DNA of 43,522 nucleotides. Source: Phoronis australis. Lineage: Eukaryota; Phoronida; Phoronidae. The translations under genes and the position numbers were made by a program. Shown piece by piece: positions 22,301 to 32,118 of the stretch. A model generated the notes under the pieces. It worked only from the letters and a program-made list of their open reading frames with translations. It ran no database searches and was not told where the DNA came from. The stretch is taken from assembly GCA_002633005.1 (NCBI GenBank), contig NMRA01000066.1:1082182-1125703 (forward strand), in the 5' to 3' direction. Numbering within the stretch: position 1 is the stretch's first letter; each line of letters opens with the position of its first letter.

Positions 22301-25300
22301 CCGTACTAGCACCAAAGAAAAGCCGCGCCAAGTGGCGTGCGACCAAAGTGTGGAAGGATACGGAGAGTGAACAGGCAGACACTCTGAGCTCTGGGCGCTC
22401 AGCCGACACTGGAAGTGAGTCGTCTGAGAGCTACGAGTCGGAAGTGAGACAAGTGCTGCTACGTAGTGACCACGATATGGAGGCTCAAGAGAGCGCCCAC
22501 GCTGCCGAGATCCTGGAGGAGTTGAACTGTCCCAGTTCAGGCGGAGTAATATGGAACTTCAACAGGTAGGAACTGCCAGACAAATTTCTTTTGTGGAATT
22601 TGTGTCAGATTTTTGTATTTTATTTTTGTAAATAGAGAGTTGGTTTGCTGTGATAACAGAAAATGATCAAAATTGACATTTTTTGTGGAATTCAAGACCC
22701 GAGGTCACGCCTAGGCTTGAAAATTGACCAAGAGCATGGCACGCTTTAGGTACTTTACTTATATAGATTTGTGCTCTAATCATATCACGTGATTTGTTAG
22801 TTTCGAGCCTGAGCCTAAGTTGGGTCTGAATTTGGAAATTAGATTAGTAGTACAATGGTACCAAAATTCTCAACTTGATTCTTAATTTTAATTTTGCAAG
22901 TAGAATCAATCCAATTTGTAACTTGAGGCCAACTTTGTACTCAATTCAACCCACTGTCACTTTGCAGCTGAGATTTTGTTCAGTCAGTATTACCAACTGT
23001 TAGTAAAAACGTCAAAAAGGACATGCATGCTAGGTATGGTGGCCTTAAAAATGGCACTATGTTTGATTTTTCTCATCAGCTGTCTTACATTTGATTTTTA
23101 TTCAAGTCCAATATTCATATATTTATAGTATAAAATGACAGCTTTTTTCATTGCTCCTTTTAACATTTCTCAAAATTCATTATTTGTGCCCCAAACGTGC
23201 GAGCTGTTTTGGACGGCTTCTAATGATTTCAGTTATGCGGCAAGTCTTGATTGGCCCTTTTCAGACATTTTGAATTTTCATCCCCTTTCCAGTTTTGAAC
23301 ATCAAATTCTCTTGGGTGTGTGGGTCAAATTGCATGAAGTTTTGCTCACTTATTATGTGGTCCATTGCTGAGAGAAAGTTGTCTCAGATTTTTGATGTTA
23401 TGTTGAACAACGGGAATATTGGTTGTAATGTGTGAAGACTGATGACAATGTTTTAAAAATGGACTGTGATGTCTATTATGTATGTTGTTTGAGGGTAGAT
23501 TAAAAGTTTAAGACATGGTTGTTCTTTACCTCTTGACGATAAGACTACAAGGTTGAAACACAAAGTTGTCCAAAGTTTAGGTTCTTTAGATATTCATGTT
23601 GATTTCAAAAATAATTATTTTCACAAAAATGGCGTCAAGTGATTATGAACGATTGTGCAGTGTTTTGGAGCATAAATTAAGGTTTTTAGTCATAGAAGAT
23701 TCAGGAAATACTTAATGTAGGTTAAAAATGGACAGCTAAATATTGTTGAAACGTGGGAGGATGTCACGAAGATTGACAGTTACCTTAAGCACACTGTGTG
23801 CTTCGGCAATAGAAAAATCATACGCCAAAAATGGCCATGAGTCCACACTCTTAAGTCATGTGCATGTAAACAGTCTATAGTTTAAACAGTCTGATGTTAT
23901 CAATAGGATGTGCCAGCCGTGATCTTATTCTCGGTTTCATCTTTTAGTCCGGAAGATTCTGGATCAGGTGACGACGAGTCAGTGAGAAGTGGGCCGTCCA
24001 GAAGAACACTAGCGCCCTCTCCAGATAACTCCTTTATGCAGTATATGTTGGGTAATTGCTCACTTCTTGTCAGCTGTTTTAAATTGTCATTCAAATGTCT
24101 ACTTGTCTTATGGCATTTTGAATTTTCTATTCAATACTTAAGTTTCCAAAACACCCACTGCTCATCAAAAATCAGCAAAATTTTGGAAGTACTTTTTGAT
24201 ATTTTTTAAGGCAGCTGTAAAGCTGTCTTTCATCGTTATGGAATTGGTCTCAAATTGATCTTTGTCAGTTGAAGATGATTTCAGGACTTCAAAAAGGCTG
24301 ATAGTTTGTTTAGGCTGCAGTACAAGTTGGCTTGTCGTAGACACGTAACCTGTGTGTAAATAACTATTTACAGACGCGCTTGAGATGGTAGTTACACCAT
24401 GGAACACAAGCTTTCTTATATTTTGCAAATCAAAACGTTACCTGTGGTAGTTGCAAGGCCTAAATGAACCAAAACACAGCACTGTGTGCTAACGAACACA
24501 GAAAAACTCTTGTGATGAAAGAAGTTTTCATAATATGCAGAAATTTGAACATGTTTGTTACAAATGTTTAGTCCTCACACCATTTTGTCAACAGTACCTC
24601 GGCTCTGCTGTAAAGTTAATGTAATTGTGATTTGAGAAAAGGTGCCAAGTGTTGACCTACTGACCTAGTTTTTACTTGTATGCCCTTCTGAAACGAAAGT
24701 AGTATTCGTTTTGTTTTTTTCTGGCGGAAAAGCAAACAGACGAGAGTCATTTTTAAATGGTCTGTTTTATTGCAAAGATTTCTTTAACTTTGTATTTCAA
24801 TTTTTTGCGAAAGACACGTGAACAGAACATAGAATGATTTTTTATATTTTAGGTGTGTTGTGAAATGGTCATTAAGAATAACAAACTATCAGTTCCTTGG
24901 GAACTCAGAAATCACTTCCCTTCTGAGTAAGGAAACTGTTGAGACCAATTTTATAAAAATAGGTTATACAAATCAAAATTTTGGTTCTTAGACGGAACAC
25001 GGTTTTGTAGCTGCTTCAAGTGATTTAGTAGTATTTTTTGATTTCCTTCTAGGGTTTTGCCATAACTTCTGACAGGAATTGATCAAAAGTTTATAACTGG
25101 ATTTTCAGAAAAAATGTCAAAATCTTTCCAATCTTTCTTTCAAATGTCATGCATCAACTGTTCATTTGTTTTCTCTTCACAGATGGTAAAGCGCCCCCTG
25201 GCTACATGCTGGTACCCATACCTAAGGTGGGCGATGGAGGAGGGAAGGCAACGAAGTCTGTTGAAGATTTATCGACAGGGAGAGCTGTTCAGAAGTTTGT

Positions 25301-25367
25301 CAGTGTTGCTTGTCAGACAGTGTCGACAGGCGACATTATGGCCACAAAACTTTACAGCGAAGACTAA
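13249..25367 (+). CDS. egl: Egalitarian-like protein, winged-helix repeats plus OB/cold-shock-like domain (5 exons)
   Basis: The coding sequence joins 13249-13382, 18165-18348, 21412-22565, 23948-24051 and 25183-25367, giving 586 codons and a stop. Every intron is GT-AG and every phase agrees. Three diverged repeats sit at residues 4-78, 117-185 and 257-332. They share the pattern A..FF...L, then I..LAG.FS, IR..VG, FL.K.P.IF.V and V.L, consistent with the winged-helix repeats of Egalitarian. Residues 352-422 look like a cold-shock/OB fold, with LWGIVDL and VFFDKS as RNP-like strands. Drosophila Egl links localised mRNAs to BicD and dynein and ends in a DEDD exonuclease-like domain plus an LC8 site. 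This gene stops without an exonuclease domain. Linkers (79-106, 186-255) and tail (423-490) are Ser-rich and charged. Family call is fairly sure, orthology less so. Confidence 0.75.
14574..14645 (+). repeat. degenerate tRNA-derived SINE head
   Basis: TGGTGAAGTGGTTAGGATG at 14581-14599 resembles the A-box and D-arm of tRNA-Glu/Asp-type genes. CTTTCAAACCA at 14620-14630 is a weakened B-box about 29 bp further on. No acceptor stem can be formed, so this is not a functional tRNA. It is probably a relic of a SINE or tRNA pseudogene. Confidence 0.35.
16880..16908. repeat. (ATT)n microsatellite
   Basis: An imperfect run of ATT triplets inside intron 1. Confidence 0.8.
17433..17470. repeat. 19-bp tandem duplication
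   Basis: Two adjacent copies of ACACATCACATCTGGCAGT (17433-17451 and 17452-17470), identical except for the last base. Confidence 0.85.
18165..18348 (+). CDS. egl: Egl-like exon 2
   Basis: This exon completes the split Arg codon and continues QAAGGNEEGLKKFLQKYPSL, the most family-typical stretch of winged-helix repeat 1. It ends in a Ser/Lys-rich linker containing KRSKSLGG, which could be a basophilic kinase site. The acceptor is TTTTACAG and the donor is AAG|GTTTGT, phase 0. Confidence 0.8.
18349..21411 (+). other. intron 2 of the Egl-like gene
   Basis: A 3.1-kb intron, donor GTTTGT and acceptor TCAATATAG. A 22-bp tandem duplication lies at 20101-20144. Nothing else can be supported. Confidence 0.8.
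20101..20144. repeat. 22-bp tandem duplication
   Basis: Two copies of a unit beginning CAAAAGCTGTCAT (20101-20122 and 20123-20144) that differ at one base. Confidence 0.85.
21412..22565 (+). CDS. egl: Egl-like exon 3 (repeats 2 and 3, OB-like domain, acidic tail)
   Basis: A long 1154-nt exon encoding residues 107-490. It holds winged-helix repeat 2 (from MDAVKFF), a basic Ser/Pro-rich linker with GSKSMPRPKSEG, repeat 3 (from SANEYKAVQF) and an OB/cold-shock-like domain. It ends in an acidic Ser/Glu-rich segment. Its GC content is visibly higher than the surrounding introns. The acceptor is TATAG at 21411 and the donor CAG|GTAGGA at 22566, splitting a Ser codon after two bases. Read-through would stop at once (TAG at 22567), so splicing is needed to continue. 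The 153-codon antisense frame at 21634-22095 is a shadow. Confidence 0.85.
22566..23947 (+). other. intron 3 of the Egl-like gene
   Basis: A 1.4-kb intron, donor GTAGGA, acceptor ATCTTTTAG with a good pyrimidine tract. No other feature is supported. Confidence 0.75.
23948..24051 (+). CDS. egl: Egl-like exon 4
   Basis: A 104-nt exon completing a Ser codon and encoding SPEDSGSGDDESVRSGPSRR and on to NSFMQYML. It is an acidic Ser-rich stretch followed by a basic patch. The acceptor is CTTTTAG and the donor TTGG|GTAATT. The phase fits exons 3 and 5 exactly. Confidence 0.7.
24052..25182 (+). other. intron 4 of the Egl-like gene
   Basis: A 1.1-kb intron, donor GTAATT, acceptor TTCTCTTCACAG. No other feature is supported. 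Confidence 0.7.
25183..25367 (+). CDS. egl: Egl-like exon 5 (terminal coding exon, stop TAA)
   Basis: This exon encodes GKAPPGYMLVPIPKV through to KLYSED and a TAA at 25365-25367. Near the C-terminus VSVACQTVSTGDIM contains a QT core that is a partial match to the dynein light chain LC8 motif (K/R-x-T-Q-T). In Drosophila Egl an LC8-binding site lies near the C-terminus. CCTAAG|GTGGGC at 25227 is a possible alternative in-frame donor (phase 0). It would replace the last 46 residues if used. Confidence 0.7.
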
Positions 25368-26526
25368 ACGTCAATGTGTGTGCATGTGTGCAGGGATCAG
25401 TAATTTACCCATAGTTCAAAAAATGGCAATAGCTCATTTAAGTTGAAAAGTTTTGGTCACTTTCCAGTGAAGACTGTAAAAGAAAAACTGATGAAAGTAG
25501 TCAATCAGTGGGAGTTTTAAACATTTTTTGAAGTGGAATCTGAGGTCAAAGAACTGAAGGAAATTTTCAGACAAAGATGGCAGAGAAGTGAAATGAGGAG
25601 AGGAAATTTTATTATTTTTTCCGTATAAAGTGGCGCTATGCTTTCATAATACTACGGATATTGAGGTCTTAGTTTAAAAAGCCTATTTGTTGTTATACAT
25701 GGCTGGGCCAAGATTCTAGCTGTACACGACTTGATCTCAGAACTTTGTTTTTGGGCAGAAATGATTTGTGGTCAGAATAATGTTATCAATGCCTGTGATC
25801 ACACGCATGTGCAGCAATTGTTTTTTTTAAGTAGAAGTTGTTTAACGTGTAAACGTGAGATGCTGCCGTGCTGGGAAACACCTGTCTATTCTAAATCTGT
25901 TCAGATAAAGGAAATAGACCACTTCTTTGTTAGTTCCTGTGCAGAACTTGAACGAAATGCCGTCGTAACAAAAGTGCTCGTTGAAGTTGCAGTAAAGCTT
26001 TCGTGTCGCTTCACCGATGATCCAGCGCCACAGAACTGAGCGTAGTCTTGTGTTACTGGCTAATATTGTCTTAAGAGAGATCTGATTTGAACCAAGCACA
26101 GGGTGAAACTAGAGTTAAAGATACGTTGCCTTGCGCAGTACTTGCCAAAAGTATTCAGACAGAATGACTTGCCCGTCATGATGGCAGGGCAGACAAACTC
26201 GTGAGAATAGTCTCCCCTCATAACTGAGAATGAAGGAGAATTGACGGGAAAGTTAGTAAGGTGGCTACGTTTATGTGCAATTGGAATTGTGCTTCCATAA
26301 TAGTCATTACTAGTCATTTTGGCTGTTTTTAGAATTAGCTGTCATCCCGGGAAATGGTATTTCATCTGGTTGCTTTTGTCTTGTACTGTAATCTCCATGA
26401 AACTGCTGACTGGAATTGCATTTTGTATTATTTTTCATATACATTAGTTAGACTTAGGTCAAGTCGTGAAGAAGTATGTCAAGTGTGTCTTCCAAACTCT
26501 GCATTTAATGTTAATCCTAATAATAT

Positions 26527-26542
26527 ATTTATTTATTTATTT
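26527..26542 (+). promoter_or_regulatory. AU-rich element, ATTTA repeats
   Basis: Overlapping ATTTA pentamers (ATTTATTTATTTATTT) contain the UUAUUUAUU nonamer that destabilises mRNAs in animals. It would act only if this stretch is in the mature 3'UTR, which is not proven. It can equally be read as a (TTTA)n microsatellite. Confidence 0.4.
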
Positions 26543-27555
26543 CCTATCGGCATAATGGTGGAGTAGCACCTTGTTGTCTTTACAAATTAATTAAGGATGC
26601 TGTTTAGTACTCGTCTTACCTGTAAAAAGATCTTTAGTATGCGAGATGCCTGGACTGGTGTAGTGGGCGACTTTGGAGTAGACGTGACTGATCACGTTGG
26701 ACTGGATACTAGTGCCTTCTAGAAGACAAGGAGCTCATGTCTAGTGGCATACACTGTAGAATGGCCTTTTAGTTGATTGCAGTGAAGAAGTACCTTCTGG
26801 TACACCCAGGTGGTGATAAACTTACATGTCCCATGTGATCAGCCCCCATTGTTTTATGAAAGTCTCCCTATTGTTTTCAGAATTTCCTTATCATCCGTGA
26901 GTGTGTTCAGTTTTAAAGTGGCCATAAACCGATGTTCCTTTGTTTGGAAGCAAAATTGATTTAGGCCACATACTGCTACCAAGTTGGTCTCAAGTTGTTT
27001 GTTGCGCAGGCGAGAAGGGATTTCTGGCCCTCCAAGAAACTGCCAGTTTGTTATTTCTGGAGACCATGCTCACGCGTAAAGTGACAAGCCAATTTAGAGA
27101 GCCTAGTTATCACCGATTTCACTACAAAGGAACAATTTGAGACCAATTTCATAACATGGTGAAGTCTAAATCAAAAGTTGTTTTTTTGTGATGGAAGGTG
27201 GGTTTATAGGTAATTGAAAGTTGTTTCTTCTCCCGTTACTGTAGTTTCTAAATTGGGGGAATAGCCACGTACAGGGGTCCCACATTTTGGGAACCACTTG
27301 AACCTCTGTAATTCAGTGGACAAAGTAGGTTCTCAGAAAGGGGACCTCGGTAAATGACTATTACTTTAGGTGGCATGGCTTCGCGTCTCTGTCACAAATT
27401 TTTGGGCCTTTCCATTAGTCGTATTTGTTCTGTAATATCAAATTGTTAGCTGTCAGTTCTCAGTTGGCATAATGTATACACAGTTACAGGACTGTCTACT
27501 GGGGATTACTGAAAGAGTCTGTTCCAGGAAAGAGCTCCCACAATGCTGTTTCAGA

Positions 27556-27561
27556 AATAAA
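27556..27561 (+). terminator. poly(A) signal AATAAA
   Basis: A canonical hexamer followed within 10-35 bases by a T-run and GGTGTGCATGTCTG, the GU-rich downstream element expected of a real cleavage site. It is the best candidate 3' end for the Egl-like transcript. Confidence 0.5.
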
Positions 27562-28636
27562 GGAGTTTTTTGGGACTGGTGTGCATGTCTGACATATATA
27601 TGTAAAGGGTTGGCATGGTATCATTAATTTCAAGTTTTTAGGCCCTATGGCGTTGAAAAGGGCTGTTTAAAGTTTTTAAGTTGAGTACTTGTCAACTATT
27701 TTTCCTAAAAGATCCCCCTGCAAAATCACTTGAAAATGGAGTTTCTAAAAAGCTCTTGGAGGGTCTTTCGGAAACCCGGGTATGCTCAGATCCATACAAA
27801 AAATTGTCATAACACGGTTAAGAAATTGTGTCTTGCAGTTTCCCATTTAATAAAAATTATACAAAACGCCTTGAAGGATAAGAGAACATATTATGTGATT
27901 ATCAGAGCTAATGTGTACAGTGATTAGATGGTGGGTGTTCTGTAAAAGTTGACACAACTTGTGTTTGTTCAAGTTGACAAAAAATTGTGTTTGTTCTATT
28001 GCAAGACTGGTGCTGGAGCTATCTGAGTATTCTAAATATTCATGTTAAAAGGTCAGTGTGACTCAGTATAGTAATCATGTTTGTCATTATCGTATTTTGT
28101 ATTTTTATATATTCACTCAATGTTATATTTTTATTTAGTGGGTGCTGTTTTGTTTTGTGTGAATGTCTTAAAATGACTCAGCTCGTTTTTTTTTTTGAAA
28201 ATGTGCGATTAGTCTGTTGTGTATTTTTCCAAATTTACTTATTCAGGAGCATCTGTTTCATGAAATAGATCTCTTTTTTGTCTTTTCTCCAAAAAATCTT
28301 GCTTTGATTTGATTATTTGTATTATCTGTGTCATTCTCTGGCTTCCTTGTTATGTAATAAGAAACATTTTGGACAGTTCTTTGCAAACATAATTTGTTTT
28401 ATGCGTTTCTAGTTTCCAACACTCTTCTAACACTACAATAAGTGACTTCACATAGTTAAATTAAATCCAGTGTCTTCACCGAGATTAGGTTTGACAAATT
28501 GGTGAAGGATTTCTTTTGTTTGGAATGATCACTGAAGAATAACTTACCATTTTATGTTGCCTTCATTGGATATAAAAAATCCTAATTTACATTCATTTCT
28601 GTTACCCTGGCCCTCTGCAACTGTGCATGGAATAAT
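27562..28636. other. intergenic, no gene seen
   Basis: AT-rich, locally T-rich at 28077-28310. No supportable gene. Confidence 0.5.
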
Positions 28637-28646
28637 GTGACGTCAC
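28637..28646. promoter_or_regulatory. CRE palindrome GTGACGTCAC
   Basis: A ten-base perfect palindrome matching the full CRE consensus. It lies about 120 bp upstream of the exon-like frame at 28765. Promoter role is inferred. Confidence 0.35.
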
Positions 28647-28764
28647 TCAGTAAAAGGCCGACGCACTATGTCTCCATCGACTCACTCCCTATTGAACAGT
28701 TTGTGTTGTAGTTGTGTGTGTTCAATGGTGGCGATTGTTGACACCTGATGGTGGCATTTTGCAG

Positions 28765-28848
28765 AGCCCTTCAGGTTATTCTGTTGTTGCATGCGTTGTT
28801 GCAGGAGACCTGGAAAATGGTGAATTGGTTCTGTTAAATATCTCCAAG
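28765..28848 (+). other. candidate 84-nt exon
   Basis: The segment has an acceptor CATTTTGCAG and a donor CCAAG|GTAACT and is open in phase 0. It would encode SPSGYSVVACVV, then AGDLENGELVLLNISK. The frame is open over 28696-28893. The GELVLLNI part loosely recalls the first strands of DEDDy exonuclease folds (GEL.LLQI), but no DE catalytic pair is present. It could attach to the Egl-like gene only through the alternative donor at 25227, or it could be a false exon. Confidence 0.25.
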
Positions 28849-31078
28849 GTAACTAGGAATTTTTCTTTTACTTCCATTGAAAGTTAACATTCAGTTGTTT
28901 GATGAGTATACACGCAGATGTACTTGCACCAGTCTGAACACTGATGCCCATTGTATGGAAGTGACTTGTGGAATGAGACAAGATTATTTTGAATTTTCTA
29001 TTTGTGAACAAGCTGAAATTTCCACCATAATATTGCAAGGCGGGGGCACCGTTTGACGTAAACTAAACTCCCGCTATTTCCTCCGCATCGCTATCCCTAA
29101 TGACAGCTGTTATTTGTCCAAAACTGGTTAGTTTTTTAGTTATTGGCTCCCACAAATCGTGTGAAATACTTTTCAGAGGTTATTTCCGCAAGGTGGCGTC
29201 GGTGTTCAGATTGGTTCCAGCAGGTGATTAAACGGCTTGAATGGTGTTTTTTTACGTCAACTATTTATCGTGAAACTTTTGAAAGCTCTGTCATAACGGG
29301 AGCCATGAGTAACACAAGTATCTAATTTATTTATTAATGATAAAATATATACACCATTCTGAGGTGAAGTAAACATTTATGCCTATAATAATTATGTACA
29401 GTGATGTAATTCAGTATAATAAATATAATTAATGGAGTGCAATACCATAAAAGTGAGCTATGTCAATCGTAGGGTGTTTCGAGAATGTACTTTGTACATT
29501 TCGTTTGTTGAATTCCCGTTTTTGTTAGTGTCTGTATGATTTGTAATCATGACAAAAATACTTATGGTTCAATAAATACATTAGTTATAAAATATTGGAT
29601 ATCTTTTTGTTCAATTGAGACGCCATTTTTGAGAAGTCTTTGATCAATTTGGCATATTTTAGTGAGCACAAAACAGAGTTTGAAACGTTATAATCGATTT
29701 TTATAGAAATAAACAACTATTCTTAATTTGACACACGATGCAAACACCGTTTGTCATACCGACTCAATCGCTGTTGTTATTTTATTGCCCATTTCTGAAA
29801 TAATTTCTCAATACAAACGGAAAATTTGTATCTACGAAAACTGAGATTGATAATCGATGACTAATCTGTTCAACACAGATATCAGAACGGAAAAACGAGA
29901 GAACGCTGACATTTCCAGAACTTGCTCTCTACGCCAAAACTTCAGTTTGAATAAATGCATTTCATCTTTCCCCCCTCAACAGGGTAGGCACGTTTGTCTG
30001 CTAGGCGTCGTACAGCCTTCTCAAATTGAGCTCCCTTCGCTTTTCAACAACACCTTGCTGCGCTATTTGTGCAGCGGGTCAGCTTGATGGAGTTGACACT
30101 AACTTCAGGTAAATATAATGCTGTGTCCTGTTTTTCAATGAACGGTCTTAGCGATTCCTGGCGATCAGCATTGGTGTTTCAGCAGGACGCGTAGATTTCG
30201 ACCGCCGTAACTGTGCCGACACATTCTCTGGTAAGCGCCAGGTGTCGCTAGTGACTCTTCTGGCACAACTGACTTGACACTTGACTATCGATGTTTCATC
30301 CACCGATGCCGTATTTATCTGCCAGTTCACCCTAATGCCAGTCATATTAGGATTATCATACTTAAGACGAAATATTGACCAGCGTTGGCATTGCTTTTAA
30401 CAGGACATGCATTTGTGAAAGAAGCTGCGCGCTTGTGATTTCATGGAACTAAATATTCTTCGGTAAGTTTATACATATTAGCTAGTTTGAGGGTTGGTCA
30501 ATTCCTTGTTGCTTTATCGAAAGGACAATTGGGTAGTATTTTTTGTCTGCCTCGTCCATGCGAGATAAATATCTCTGGCTAAAAACGGGCCCGGGACATT
30601 TGCTATAGCTGTTGACCAGAAATACGAAAGTCGCCTCTTTTTCTTTGAAAAATGGTGACGACTTTCTATCAGTCAGGGCCAGATAGAAAAAAACAAACGC
30701 AGCTGTCCTTTCCACACCACCGTAATTTTAGCTTGAGCCCGGCGGAAGCGCACTAGGTTTCTCGTAAAGTACCACTCCACTCTTCACCGTAACATTTGTC
30801 GTGTTTTGCACCTTCCTCTACAAGACATGTGTCATGGATATTCGTTGTACGGGACAGCCGTCCGATTTGTAATTTATGAATTGGGTGACATGTTGAAGTC
30901 GACTGCGACATTGATTAGGACCACCTGGGCACCGTAATCAAAGGCCATGGGTATAGTAAGACAGTCGTACCTTGATTTTTTATTGGCAGACAATTATTCA
31001 TTAATGTGGTTTATGAACTGAGATTGTCCTTTAGTTTATACCGAAGAAATTGACGATTGATTTGACAATTCCGCCAAG
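28849..31078. other. intergenic, no gene seen
   Basis: No supportable gene. Positions 29330-29420 are strongly AT-rich. Minus-strand frames at 30148-30345 and 30482-30715 have no recognisable domain. Confidence 0.5.
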
Positions 31079-31123
31079 TAAACCGATTTTTGATATTCAC
31101 TCGACAAACTTTGCAGTGATCTC

Positions 31124-31168
31124 ATTGGCCGATAGATGAGACGCAACAACCTTGTCGGCTATATAAAT
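31124..31168 (+). promoter_or_regulatory. candidate core promoter: CCAAT box plus TATA box
   Basis: ATTGG (CCAAT in reverse) at 31124-31128 is followed by TATAAAT at 31162-31168, which predicts a start site near 31190-31200. An ATG in strong context (AACATGG) follows at 31224. The whole stretch is a diverged direct repeat: CGATTTTTGATATTC near 31083 recurs as CGAGTTTTTGCTATTC near 31169, with a period of about 85 bp. Confidence 0.35.
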
Positions 31169-31223
31169 CGAGTTTTTGCTATTCTCCTAACAAACTTTTC
31201 GACAAGCCATTACCTTACGTAAC

Positions 31224-31282
31224 ATGGCTACGAGTCAAGACCTACATGTATGTTTCGTCACGAAAACAGTTTCTCTATCATG
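31224..31282 (+). CDS. candidate first exon or 20-codon ORF
   Basis: ATG in a strong context opens a frame reading MATSQDLHVCFVTKTVSLSW and then a stop. CATG|GTGAGT at 31283 would be a very good splice donor before the stop, so this could be a first exon joined to exons that I cannot identify. There is no domain and no homologous family that I recognise. Confidence 0.2.
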
Positions 31283-31289
31283 GTGAGTG

Positions 31290-31550
31290 ACATGAAGTGA
31301 CTGATTAGAAAGCGCGCAAGGTTACCAAATTCAAATTAAACGGACACTGTCGGTTTTGACGGCCAAAAAACGCATTTTGGGATCAGGGTCTATCGTTGCA
31401 TGGGAGAGACTTCTTGAACAACTATTTACTTTGACCAGAGCTATAAAATAACAATATCCGATGTTTTTGTGATTTATTGCAAATCGCCAATTCTCGCCGA
31501 TGTCTGCGAGACATTCTGAAACCAAGGTCTGTGTACTTACTATGTATGAA
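31290..31550. repeat. dispersed repeat, copy 1
   Basis: Collinear with 35292-35570. Shared blocks include CTTTGACNAGAGCT, TTTTTGTGATTTA, CAATTCTCGNCGATGT and AAGGTCTG/AAGGCTGG. By eye, identity is roughly 65-70 percent. No termini or coding potential were found. Confidence 0.6.
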
Positions 31551-32002
31551 GCGCCAAACGAGTAGCTTTCTGCGCTTTGAAATGTGCTTAACCGACACGT
31601 AGTTTCAGTGCTGAATCACAACGCCTAGTTTTGCTTAATTTACGCGTAGGCCTACTTTTAATTCTTAAACGATCACCGTTCTGCCCTTAATCAACACGCT
31701 GAATTAGCTATTTGTTACGTCCCATAAGAGACAAGTTTACATTCAGTACGTAACGGCGCCATCGCTCACGTGTACACCTGATAATAATCTACAACATTCT
31801 TCGAAAGTTACCTTGCACCCATGTAAAAAGTCTTCCATCATTTTGAGATTTGGGAACACGGAAGTAATTGGGTTACATGGGCTGATTAAAAGTAGGCGTT
31901 GAATAAGCTATTAGGCAATATGTCAAAATGTATCTGATTCAGTTTTAACAGCTTATTATTTAAAATGACTTATTCTTATTAAAATGACATAGGCAAAAAA
32001 TT
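31551..32002. other. intergenic, no gene seen
   Basis: No supportable feature. Confidence 0.5.
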
Positions 32003-32118
32003 GAATTTCAGGCCTCAAAAGCGAGGCCTCCTATATTAATATAGGGGACCTCGCCGAAATTCTTGAAAATACAACTACATTGTTTTTAAAACGTTCAAAT
32101 GGGCTTAAAAACAATGTA
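32003..32118. repeat. paired inverted repeats
   Basis: A near-perfect 34-bp palindrome (32021-32054) is centred on CTATATTAATATAG, with GCGAGG and CCTCGC outer arms. It is enclosed by GAATTTC (32003) and GAAATTC (32056). A second perfect hairpin follows at once: TACATTGTTTTTAA (32076-32089) and TTAAAAACAATGTA (32105-32118), 14-bp arms with a 15-nt loop. Foldback MITE relic, hairpin RNA or regulatory site cannot be told apart. Confidence 0.7.

Larger units (their letters stand above)
25368..27561 (+). other. putative 3'UTR and 3' flank of the Egl-like gene
   Basis: No coding exon can be supported. The region holds an AU-rich element (26527-26542) and ends at the first convincing AATAAA (27556). 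If unspliced, the 3'UTR would be about 2.2 kb. I looked for, and did not see, a DCEG-type exonuclease exon here. Confidence 0.45.
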
